Below the pieces are notes generated by a model, which worked only from the letters and a program-made list of their open reading frames with translations, did not search any database and had not been told where the DNA came from. Positions 1-7,446 of a stretch of 64,000 nucleotides of DNA are shown here, one piece after another (within the stretch, counting starts at the first letter, position 1; each line of letters starts with the position of its first letter). The position numbers and the translations under genes are program-made. Where the stretch lies: positions 620,001 to 684,000 of the forward strand of contig NZ_CP104972.1 in NCBI RefSeq assembly GCF_025452195.1. The letters are read 5' to 3'. The DNA is from Phyllobacterium zundukense (GTDB lineage Bacteria > Pseudomonadota > Alphaproteobacteria > Rhizobiales > Rhizobiaceae).

Positions 1-232
1 TGAATTTGCTCATATGTGATCGCCCTTGCCAATTCCTGTTTCGTCGTGTCTTCGCCCTACCGCCGTGCAAGCGTCACGTCGAACTCAATCGAAGGGAAGA
101 CAATGGTCCGTTCAACATGCCACGGAAATTGACGATGCACTGAGAGAGCTGGTTCTGTCTCGCAGACAAGCCTGACAAATCACTGGGGATGAAACGAAAC
201 TGAAAACGTACTTTACTTGAAATCCGCTAATG

Positions 233-307
233 CTATCTGAACCCAAAGTATCCGAGTACGAAGAGAACGATAACGACTGCTCCGACCAGCCAGATCAAGT
301 TGTTCAT
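233..307 (-). CDS. 24-aa single-pass membrane microprotein
   Basis: The frame encodes 24 residues, starting MNNLIWLVG and ending in an aromatic, glycine-containing tail (GYFGFR). Almost all of it is one hydrophobic stretch, so a single membrane span is likely. An AAGGAG ribosome site lies seven bases before the ATG, which is strong support for such a short frame. From memory, similar MNNLIW-type small proteins are common in rhizobia; their function is not known to me. It lies 98 bp downstream of a second microprotein on the same strand and may share that gene's transcript. Confidence 0.68.
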   Translation of the reverse strand: MNNLIWLVGAVVIVLFVLGYFGFR

Positions 308-351
308 GCCGTGCTCCTTGTCATTAACTGTGTGGCTTCGTGACGGCAATT

Positions 352-371
352 TCGGATAAAATCATATCCGA
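352..371. other. 7-bp inverted repeat between two microprotein genes
   Basis: TCGGATA and TATCCGA form a perfect 7-bp stem with a six-base loop. The hairpin sits in the 98-bp gap between the two minus-strand microprotein genes. There is no clear T-tract on either side, so it is at best a weak terminator; a processing or attenuation element is equally possible. Confidence 0.4.
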
Positions 372-405
372 CATTCCACTCGAATCACGCAGGGAGGGCG
401 TTGCT

Positions 406-492
406 TCAGTACCAGCGTCCGCGGCCATACCAGCCGCCTCCGCCAAGCAGAAAAATGATAAGAACTATAATGAGAAGTGTGGTGAGATCCAT
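406..492 (-). CDS. 28-aa hydrophobic, Gly/Tyr/Trp-tailed microprotein
   Basis: The frame encodes 28 residues: a short MDLTT start, a run of Leu/Ile forming one membrane span, then a glycine-rich tail with Tyr, Trp and Arg. This layout resembles the DUF3309-type small proteins of Alphaproteobacteria, but the assignment rests on general pattern only. An AGGAG ribosome site lies about seven bases ahead of the ATG. A GGAAC-N16-CGTT promoter lies about 85 bp upstream, which suggests expression under general stress. Function is unknown. Confidence 0.68.
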   Translation of the reverse strand: MDLTTLLIIVLIIFLLGGGGWYGRGRWY

Positions 493-577
493 GTGCGTCT
501 CCTATGAGTGCTTTCGGCCATCTTCGCCGCACTTGCCCCGAGCAGGGCATGGCCGCGACAGCACTCCGACCTCAATC

Positions 578-602
578 AACGTTCCGCACCGCTTATTGTT
601 CC
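578..602 (-). promoter_or_regulatory. Sigma-EcfG-type promoter (GGAAC-N16-CGTT)
   Basis: Read on the minus strand, GGAAC (598-602) is followed by exactly 16 bases and then CGTT (578-581). This matches the consensus of the alphaproteobacterial general stress sigma factor EcfG. It points at the 28-aa microprotein gene starting at 492, leaving a leader of roughly 80 bases. The divergent sensor kinase gene at 808 is not served by it. The remainder of 493-807 shows no gene I can support. Confidence 0.6.
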
Positions 603-807
603 AATGGAACGAACCTGAGATCGTTTGAACGAGCGCATGCAAGGCAAACCAATTTAATGCTAAGATGAGCAACGATATTCGTGTTTTATGCTAGCATTGG
701 ACGAGAGATCTGGCCCACACAAACGTGTTTGGTTCCTCTGCGAAGAATGTCTCTCTCGTTATACATCACATCCTGGCGTTGATTGCCCAACAAGATCGAG
801 CTTTGAC

Positions 808-1863
808 ATGCCGTCAATAACAATCAAGTCCGAAGAACAGAAGGACGCTGAAGCCGATGTTGAGCGTGTTCATGACGACCTCGGTCCCTTCGTCGTTGCC
901 GCCGAGACGACGCGCATGGCGATGGTGTTTACGAACGCGAAGGAACCCGGCAATCCGATAATTTTTGCCAATGACAGCTTTCTTTCTCTGACCGGGTACG
1001 ATCGGGAGGAAGTGCTCGGTCAAAGTTTCAACTTTCTGACGGCACACGCCTCCGATGCGAGATCGCTGGCAACGATTGCATCCGAATTTGAGGGCAATTC
1101 GGCAGGCGGATCGGAAATTCGCTACCGCCGCAAGGACGGCAGCGAGTTCTGGGCAGCAATTTTCATTAGCCCGGTTAGGGATGAACGCGGGGACATTGTT
1201 CAGCATTTTGCCTCCTTCGCTGATCTCACCAAACACAGGAAGGAGGAAGCTCACTCCAGGAGGCTCATCGATGAACTCAACCATCGCGTCAAGAACACCC
1301 TGTCGACGGTGCAATCGATTGTCTGGCAGGTATTGCGGGCAACGTCTGATCCCAAGGCAATTAGAGACGCTATCGAGTCGCGTCTATCGGCGCTATCCCG
1401 GTCGCATGACTTGTTGACTCGCAAGAATTGGGAAAATGCGGGCTTGCTCGATGTGGTCAACGATGCCTTGGAACCATTCGCGGTCACGGGCGGTCGGGCA
1501 CAGCGCATCGTCATTAGCGGCGAGAACATCCTTTTCCCGCCAAAAGCAGCCTTGGCCCTTGGTATTGCGTTCAACGAGCTTGCGACTAATGCGGTGAAGT
1601 ATGGTGCGTTTTCAAATAGCACTGGTTCAGTGCTGATCGATTGGAAGATCGAGCCGGCTCCGCAGGGCGGCCGGCTGATCCTGATCTGGCAGGAGAAGGA
1701 CGGTCCGCCTGTCGTAACACCGTCACATAAAGGCTTCGGCTCGCGCATGATCAAGAACGGCCTAGCCCAGGAGCTGGAAGGCACGGTTCACCTCGACTAT
1801 CGGCCAGACGGCGTGGTCTGCACGATCAACATTCCCGCGCCCCAGGTTACTCGTGGAGGATAA
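808..1863 (+). CDS. PAS-domain HWE-family sensor histidine kinase
   Basis: A cytosolic sensor kinase of 351 residues with no membrane span. A LOV-like PAS domain (about residues 20-140) is followed by an HWE-type kinase core: the phosphoacceptor block ELNHRVKNTL, the N-box NELATNAVKYGAFS and the WQE motif that helps name the family. The LOV position that carries the flavin-linked cysteine reads GQSFNFL, so photoadduct chemistry is not expected. The N-box residue often His in HWE kinases is Asn here. The start at 808 gives the usual length; an earlier in-frame ATG at 688 adds 40 residues without recognisable domain or clear ribosome site. The next gene is a receiver, so the two likely form a phosphorelay pair. 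Confidence 0.85.
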   Translation: MPSITIKSEEQKDAEADVERVHDDLGPFVVAAETTRMAMVFTNAKEPGNPIIFANDSFLSLTGYDREEVLGQSFNFLTAHASDARSLATIASEFEGNSAGGSEIRYRRKDGSEFWAAIFISPVRDERGDIVQHFASFADLTKHRKEEAHSRRLIDELNHRVKNTLSTVQSIVWQVLRATSDPKAIRDAIESRLSALSRSHDLLTRKNWENAGLLDVVNDALEPFAVTGGRAQRIVISGENILFPPKAALALGIAFNELATNAVKYGAFSNSTGSVLIDWKIEPAPQGGRLILIWQEKDGPPVVTPSHKGFGSRMIKNGLAQELEGTVHLDYRPDGVVCTINIPAPQVTRGG

Positions 1864-1864
1864 A

Positions 1865-2248
1865 TTGCTTTCTGGCCGCCGCGTCCTCGTGATCGAGGAT
1901 GAGATGCTGATCCTTATGATGATTGAAGACATGCTGGCCGACCTCGGATGCGAGTCCGTGACCTCGGCCGCCACCATTAATCAGGCCATTGCCCTGATTA
2001 ATGGGCAGGTATTCGACGCCGCCATGCTGGATATGAACCTCAATGGCAAGAACAGCCGCGCTGTCGCCGACGCGCTCGCCGCGCGTGACGTTCCGTTTGT
2101 CTTTTCCACCGGCAACAGCATTCACGATGTTTGGGACGGCTACAACGGCCATGCTGTTCTTAGAAAACCGTTCAGCAATGACGACCTCGTCGCTATGCTT
2201 ACACGTCTTCTCTCTCCGAATGGCGTTGCCATTCCGGGTATTTCCTGA
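1865..2248 (+). CDS. Single-domain response regulator (receiver)
   Basis: A stand-alone CheY-like receiver of about 127 residues. The acidic pair (IEDE), the phosphoacceptor Asp in AMLDMNLNG, the conserved Thr/Ser in FSTGN and the Lys in RKPF are all present. There is no output domain, as is common for receivers paired with HWE kinases. GGAGG (1855-1859) sits five bases before a TTG at 1865, which I prefer as the start; an in-frame GTG at 1853 is the alternative. The ribosome site lies at the kinase gene's very end, so translation is probably coupled. The output could be phosphate sharing or anti-sigma control, which the sequence does not settle. Confidence 0.85.
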   Translation: MLSGRRVLVIEDEMLILMMIEDMLADLGCESVTSAATINQAIALINGQVFDAAMLDMNLNGKNSRAVADALAARDVPFVFSTGNSIHDVWDGYNGHAVLRKPFSNDDLVAMLTRLLSPNGVAIPGIS

Positions 2249-2309
2249 CGACTCCCGGACGTACAAGGTTGGTCAGTCCTGCGTGTGATTGCGACGGAGC
2301 GACGCAGAA

Positions 2310-2546
2310 TCATCCAAATCCGTGCCTGCTGCGTATTTGCCAGACGGAGCGAGAAGTGAGCAGTATCTCGAAACTATCTACGTCGCGGAAAATTGAGAAG
2401 CGAATCGACGTCTCCGCCAGAAACCGCAGGAGTTCACGCGCGAGTTCTTCTGGAGCTTCCTCCGCCATATGGTGTCCGCAATCAATCCCACGTCCACGTA
2501 AGGCAGCCGTCCATGGCCGCCATGTTGCTGGAATTAGTCGAACCAA
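2310..2546 (-). pseudogene. C-terminal relic of alpha/beta hydrolase (dehalogenase-like)
   Basis: The frame contains GRGIDCGHHMAEEAPEELA followed by RELLRFLAE, which matches the C-terminal catalytic-His region of haloalkane or haloacetate dehalogenase-like hydrolases. Only this final segment is present; the nucleophile half is missing upstream and the sequence runs on into unrelated residues. I read it as a decayed gene. No other gene is visible between the receiver and the DUF982 gene. Confidence 0.55.
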
Positions 2547-2645
2547 GGGTGTTTTGATTTAACAGGTTGAAAAGCCGAAACCATTCGGATGCCTCACAAC
2601 GGATACTATTGGCACGCCAACACGCATTACCTCGTTATCGTTTTG

Positions 2646-2909
2646 CTAATAATGCACCCAACTGGTGTTCTCGACATATATCTCTGCTTCCTTGGCAGCT
2701 TCGACGAAGACCGACCGTGCCATCTCGCCGGTTGCGTCGCCATCCTCCGCTTCCAGGCAAGCCTGTTGCGCCAAACCATGAAGCCTTCCGCGTTTTCCCG
2801 GCCATTCATTTGCGAGAAAGTCGGCCGCCTTAGTCACCGAACTGATGTTCCGGAGTTTGCCGGGTTGTGCCGATTCAACGGTCACCGATTTGAAATATAT
2901 GTTTTCCAT
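2646..2909 (-). CDS. DUF982 family protein
   Basis: About 87 residues with the DUF982 layout: an N-terminal strand region (MENIYFKSVTVES), a middle ISSVTKAADFLANEWPGKRG block, then an Ala-rich helix ending in FVEAAKEAEIYVE. DUF982 proteins are small, found almost only in rhizobia and relatives and often in many copies; their role is unknown to me. The ATG at 2909 fits the family start better than an upstream TTG at 2945, though neither has a strong ribosome site. Confidence 0.7.
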   Translation of the reverse strand: MENIYFKSVTVESAQPGKLRNISSVTKAADFLANEWPGKRGRLHGLAQQACLEAEDGDATGEMARSVFVEAAKEAEIYVENTSWVHY

Positions 2910-3092
2910 GAGCGAGCAACGCCGCAGGATGAATTGTGGTTCCAAATCAAGAATCGGATTTGGCGTTTTGTCCGGGAGAACATTTAATTGCGCGTACGAT
3001 TGACGAGCGTAATGTGACGTGCATCAGTGCCTCTTTCGTGTACCACTACCGTGTCTCAGAAATTGGTCGGCTGTGCACAGTGACATTCAACT

Positions 3093-4892
3093 ATGGCAAT
3101 TTTCTCCGTGCGGCACATTACAGTATATCGCTACCAGCGACCGGTGAACTTCGGCGAACATCGGCTGATGTTCCGGCCTCGGGACAGCTACGACCAGAGG
3201 CTCCTCGCCGCAAGCCTGATGGTGGATCCGCAACCCGGTGATGTTCGCTGGATCCACGACGTCTTCGGCAATTGTGTCACGCTCGTTGAAATTCCTGTCC
3301 CGGCCTTTGAATTACGCTTCGAAACCCGCATCCGCCTTGACCATACACCCCAGGCGGCCCCGGATCTTCAGATAGACGCCGAAGCTCTAACCTATCCTTT
3401 CACCTATAGTTCGGACGAAATCTCGGATCTTGCGTGCACCATCGAGCGTCAGTACCTCGACGACGATGACGAAGTCGGGCAGTGGGCCCGGCAATTTGTC
3501 CATGTTGGCCGTCCGACCAACACCGGCGCCCTGTTGATGACGTTGTGCTATGCCATCCACGAGAGCTTTGCCTATGCGCGTCGTCTGGAGACCGGAACCC
3601 AGCCGCCGCTGATCACCTTGCGGCTGCGGCGCGGTACTTGTCGCGATTTTGCGCTGTTGATGATGGAGGCGGTGCGATCGCTCGGCCTGGCGGCGCGCTT
3701 TGTCACCGGATACGTCTATGTCGCCGAACGCGACGGGTCGGACACGCGCGGCGGCGGAGCCACCCATGCCTGGTGTCAGGTCTACCTCCCCGGTGCCGGA
3801 TGGGTGGAGTTCGATCCGACCAACGGCATCGTCGGCAATCGGGATCTGATCCGGGTCGCAGTGGCTCGCGAGCCGCGACAGGCCATCCCGCTAACGGGAA
3901 GCTACGCCGGCGTTGCGGCGGATTATGCGGGAATGTCCGTGCAAGTAAACGTGACGACGGACGGCACCAATCAAGTTTTCGATGAGCAGCTCGGCGTGCC
4001 AACGGAACCGTCCGAGGCGGTCAGCGTTCCTCCCTTAGCTTTTGCCAAATCGTCAAAGACCGCTGAGACAAGGGCTACAATGAAAATCCGTGCCGGTTTC
4101 ACATTGGGCTACGAATGCCCGCAACCAACCCCTATGCTGCTCATCCTCAGCATTCATCCGTCGCGCCGCGGCGATCTCTTGACCGATCAGATCCTGACCT
4201 TCGATCGTCCGATTGACGCACGGGACTACACCGACGGCTTCGGCAACGCATGCACCCGGATCGTGGCTCCCGCCGGCCTGAGCACGATATCGACCGACTT
4301 CGAGATCTACGACAGCGGTCAGCCCGATATTGTCGCCGAAGATGCCATTCAGCATGGTATCAATGATTTGCCGGACGACGCGCTGGTGTTTCTGCTCGGC
4401 AGCCGTTATTGCGAGACCGATCGCCTCGGTGATGTTGCCTGGTCCCAGTTTGCCTCGACGCCGCCCGGATGGCGCCGAGTTCAGGCAATTTGTGACTTCG
4501 TGCACAACCATATTACCTTTGACTATCAAAACGCCGATGCGCAGAGGACTGCGCATGGCGGATACGTTGACAAGACCGGCGTCTGCCGTGATTTCGCTCA
4601 TCTCGCCATCACGCTTTGCCGCTGCATGAACATTCCCGCCCGTTACTGCACCGGGTATCTCGGCGACATTGGAGTTCCGCCCGACCCTGTTCCGATGGAT
4701 TTCAGCGCCTGGTTCGAGGTCTATCTCAGCGGCCGCTGGATGACCTTTGATCCCCGCCACAACGCGCCGAGAATCGGGCGGATTCTTATGGCCGCCGGTC
4801 GCGATGCCACTGACGTGGCGCTTTCGACCAGCTTCGGTCCGTCGGTGCTGGCGCGCTTCGAAGTTGTCACCAAGGAAGTGCTGACAACCTAG
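3093..4892 (+). CDS. Tandem transglutaminase-like fusion protein
   Basis: This 599-residue protein joins two transglutaminase-like units that I would expect as separate proteins of about 290 residues. Unit 1 (about 1-290) has a bacterial transglutaminase-like N-terminal beta domain, then a Cys-His-Asp triad at C183 (GTCRDFA), H225 (THAWCQVYL) and D241 (FDPTNG). Unit 2 (about 330-599) has C498 (GVCRDFAHL) and D553 (FDPRHN), but the His position reads Ser538 (DFSAWFEVYL), so it may be inactive or use other chemistry; some relatives may share this. The linker (about 290-330) is low in conservation and contains Met330, whose ATG at 4080 follows an AAGG, so separate translation of unit 2 is possible. 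Such proteins are usually thought to be cytosolic peptidases; the substrate is unknown. Confidence 0.85.
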   Translation: MAIFSVRHITVYRYQRPVNFGEHRLMFRPRDSYDQRLLAASLMVDPQPGDVRWIHDVFGNCVTLVEIPVPAFELRFETRIRLDHTPQAAPDLQIDAEALTYPFTYSSDEISDLACTIERQYLDDDDEVGQWARQFVHVGRPTNTGALLMTLCYAIHESFAYARRLETGTQPPLITLRLRRGTCRDFALLMMEAVRSLGLAARFVTGYVYVAERDGSDTRGGGATHAWCQVYLPGAGWVEFDPTNGIVGNRDLIRVAVAREPRQAIPLTGSYAGVAADYAGMSVQVNVTTDGTNQVFDEQLGVPTEPSEAVSVPPLAFAKSSKTAETRATMKIRAGFTLGYECPQPTPMLLILSIHPSRRGDLLTDQILTFDRPIDARDYTDGFGNACTRIVAPAGLSTISTDFEIYDSGQPDIVAEDAIQHGINDLPDDALVFLLGSRYCETDRLGDVAWSQFASTPPGWRRVQAICDFVHNHITFDYQNADAQRTAHGGYVDKTGVCRDFAHLAITLCRCMNIPARYCTGYLGDIGVPPDPVPMDFSAWFEVYLSGRWMTFDPRHNAPRIGRILMAAGRDATDVALSTSFGPSVLARFEVVTKEVLTT

Positions 4893-5320
4893 AAATCTAT
4901 TCCCTGGCCCTTTAATTGGCTCTCAGTATCACATTGAACGATCGCCATCCGATTGGTCTGGCTGCCATCAATCGTGATACAATCCAGTCGTCCATGACGC
5001 GCCAAAGCCTTGCAAATAAAGCGTTTCGCCGCCTTCAGATCACGATCTTTGCTGAAGGTGAACTCGACTGTATTCCCGTTGCCGTCAATGGCGCGGTATT
5101 GTCTAGGTGCAGAATAGGAGCCACGTCCACAACTGCTCGCGGCGCCGATGGCGCACGAAAGCATTCGTCGACGAAGCTGCTGCACGACGAGGTATTAAGC
5201 GTCCAGCTGCGCCTCTGTGCCATGATCGTCGCTGGGGAAAAGCCGAGACTAGCACCTCGATCATTGGTGGCTCAACCGCGACATTCCTGGCTACGTGGAC
5301 CGGATCGTCGGAGGTCATTC
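4889..5320 (-). mobile_element. IS6-family transposase relic
   Basis: Reading on the minus strand, YRAIDGNGNTVEF and the later ITIDGSQTN and CDTESQLKGQGID segments match the DDE core of IS6-family transposases. The last catalytic part is missing and the frame is cut exactly beside the transglutaminase gene's stop. The N-terminal part lies in other frames around 5103-5318 (ARNVAVEPPMIEVLV region), so at least one frameshift is present. No terminal inverted repeats were recognised. This is a decayed element. Confidence 0.6.
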
Positions 5321-5510
5321 CTATTCAAGTTGTTGACCCGAACGCGACCTTTGTTGTCCCCATGCCCGAATGGCTGCTTTGCGTCTCTCATGCACGAACC
5401 CGATTCGCGGGAGGGGCGTCTCGGCCGGAGATGGCGCTACAGGCATTTGACTTGACCGGGTAGAGGCGTCGATCTGACCATGGAGTTCCTTTCCACGAGA
5501 GGAACTCGCC

Positions 5511-5670
5511 ATGGCTACCCTGTCGACCGATGCACCAATCTCTCCGCTTCCCTGGCGCAGGCATCACGACATGCTCATGCGCGGCCTGGGCTCCCATACC
5601 CAGCAGGACTACGTTCGTCACGTCCGGCGCTTCGCTGTGTTCCTTGGCTGCTCGCGCGCCAAAGCGGCGG
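5511..5670 (+). pseudogene. Tyrosine recombinase N-terminal relic
   Basis: RHHDMLMRGLGSHTQQDYV followed by RHVRRFAVFLG matches the N-terminal SAM-like arm-binding domain of phage-type integrases, particularly those linked to IS91-like elements. The catalytic domain is absent. Beyond about 5670 the frame drifts into unrelated residues. From there to the MFS gene at 5925 I see nothing further. Confidence 0.55.
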
Positions 5671-5924
5671 GATCTCGTGCGTGCGCTGTGGTGATCATGA
5701 ATTATCAGCACAAGCCGACGTGCTGAACGTGGAGAAGCGGCGCGGCTGCTCGAAATCGCACCAGCATCCATGTACAAAGGCTGCCGCCCATATCGGGTGT
5801 TGAAGGCGTTAAAGTCGCCGAACTGATTTGTGCCGATTCGTTCGCGGCTCGCGATCCATTTGCCACAGGTTGTTTTTTGCGCGAGGATTTAAGGATGGCC
5901 GAGGGTGCCTAGGGGAACACTCTA

Positions 5925-7223
5925 TTGGACGATGACAGGCCTAATACGGAACAGAATATTTCTACGGCTGCCAGTTGGTACACGGTCATCGTTCTGTGCC
6001 TTGCCTTGCTAATTTCCTTCACCGACCGACTCGTCATCAATCTCGTGGTCGATCCTATCCGCGCAGATCTGATTCTGACGGACTTTGAGGTCAGCCTGCT
6101 GCAAGGCGCCGGATTTGCCGTGATCTTCGCCCTAGCAGGTTTACCGTGCGGCCGGCTCGCCGATTGGGCTAACCGCCGCAATGTAATCATGACCGGCATC
6201 GCGCTCTGGTCTGTAGCGACGATCGCCTGCGGAGTGTCTGGCGACTTCTGGAGCTTTTTTGCCGCGAGGGTCGCGGTGGGCCTCGGCGAGGCGGCGCTGG
6301 TCCCGGCAGCTTCGGCGCTGATCTTCGACAGCTTTTCTTCAAGACGGCGCGGCATTGCGCTCGGCATATTTTCGCTCGGCGCGACGTTCGGCACAGGCGT
6401 CGCGATGTTCGTTGGGGGTGTAGTGCTGGCTTTCGCCTCGCTGGAGCCGATTGCGTTGATCGGGCCGCTGGCGCCGTGGCGGCAGATGTTCGTGCTGGTG
6501 GGGATGCCGGGTCTGTTGCTGCTGCCGCTGCTTCTGCTCATTCGCGAGCCGCAGCGGCGGCACATCTCGGGTCTGCTGCCACTCGCGGGGGTACTCCGCC
6601 AACTGGGTGCCGACAACGGCGCAGTGCTCAGGTTGTGCCTGAGCAAAGGGGCGCTCGGGATTGGCAACTACGCTTTCCTCTCCTGGTTGCCGACACTCCT
6701 GCAGCGCACGCATGGTATGACCCCACTTGAGGCGGGCGGCCTTATCGCGTTGTCGATCACGACCAGCGGGGTCGTTGCATCGCTTGCCGGCGGCGCGCTC
6801 TCGGACTGGATCGTGCGGCGCTGGGGCGTGGCTGCCCGCATCGTCCCGCTTCTTGGATGCTGCACGTTGGCGATCGCAGGAGCCTCAACGACGTTTTTCG
6901 CCGCTACTGGGCAGCAGATGACGCTCTCCTTCGCCATCTGGGCCTTTGGTTCGATAAGCAGCTACGTGATTGGGCACGTCGTCATGCAGGAAAAAGTGCC
7001 GAACGAGATGCGCGCCACAACGATTGCGCTTTCTCTCACCATCACGGCGCTGCTCGGCATCGGGCTCGGGCCGACGCTCGTGCCATTGGTGGCCGAACAT
7101 GTCTTCGGCGGCGAGGCGAGAATGCAACCGGCCATGGCGACGGTGAGCCTGGGCGCGGCGCTGCTTTCCTTTGTCGTGATCTGGCCTTCGGTACGCAAAG
7201 GGTTGAGAGCGATGGATGGGTAG
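5925..7223 (+). CDS. MFS transporter (12 TM)
   Basis: A 432-residue major facilitator protein of the inner membrane with about 12 spans in two halves separated by a loop near residues 205-235. The loop-2 motif appears as GRLADWANRRNVI and its repeat in the second half as GALSDWIVRRWG. The N-terminal LLISFTDRLVINLV and FEVSLLQGAGFAVI segments resemble the Spinster/hexuronate-type anion carriers, but the substrate cannot be deduced. The start is a TTG with AGGGGAA upstream; an ATG alternative is not available near the family start. It is followed by 220 bp and a large regulator on the same strand. Confidence 0.82.
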   Translation: MDDDRPNTEQNISTAASWYTVIVLCLALLISFTDRLVINLVVDPIRADLILTDFEVSLLQGAGFAVIFALAGLPCGRLADWANRRNVIMTGIALWSVATIACGVSGDFWSFFAARVAVGLGEAALVPAASALIFDSFSSRRRGIALGIFSLGATFGTGVAMFVGGVVLAFASLEPIALIGPLAPWRQMFVLVGMPGLLLLPLLLLIREPQRRHISGLLPLAGVLRQLGADNGAVLRLCLSKGALGIGNYAFLSWLPTLLQRTHGMTPLEAGGLIALSITTSGVVASLAGGALSDWIVRRWGVAARIVPLLGCCTLAIAGASTTFFAATGQQMTLSFAIWAFGSISSYVIGHVVMQEKVPNEMRATTIALSLTITALLGIGLGPTLVPLVAEHVFGGEARMQPAMATVSLGAALLSFVVIWPSVRKGLRAMDG

Positions 7224-7446
7224 GCCAGCGCCGGTTTCTGGAACTGCAGATCATTCTGCCGCCTCGATTTCATGAGGGCGCAGGCCCGCAGGAGGTTGCC
7301 GGTCCAGAACCCCTCCAGCAGCTTGCGGCGGTGTTCAGCTCTTTCGGAGCCTCATTGAATCTGGCTGCTTTCCATGGCATCGTCTATGAGATTTCGGCTA
7401 ATACGTTTATTCAACATAGCCAGGGAGGGACGCTTCCGAGCGACCT

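Noticed and set aside
606..625. GGAAC and CGTT on the plus strand as a promoter for the sensor kinase
   Set aside because: Only 11 bases separate them, against 16-17 required.
401..628. 75-codon plus-strand frame over the microprotein and its promoter
   Set aside because: Its composition is that of an antisense shadow of the minus-strand microprotein; no ribosome site or motif.
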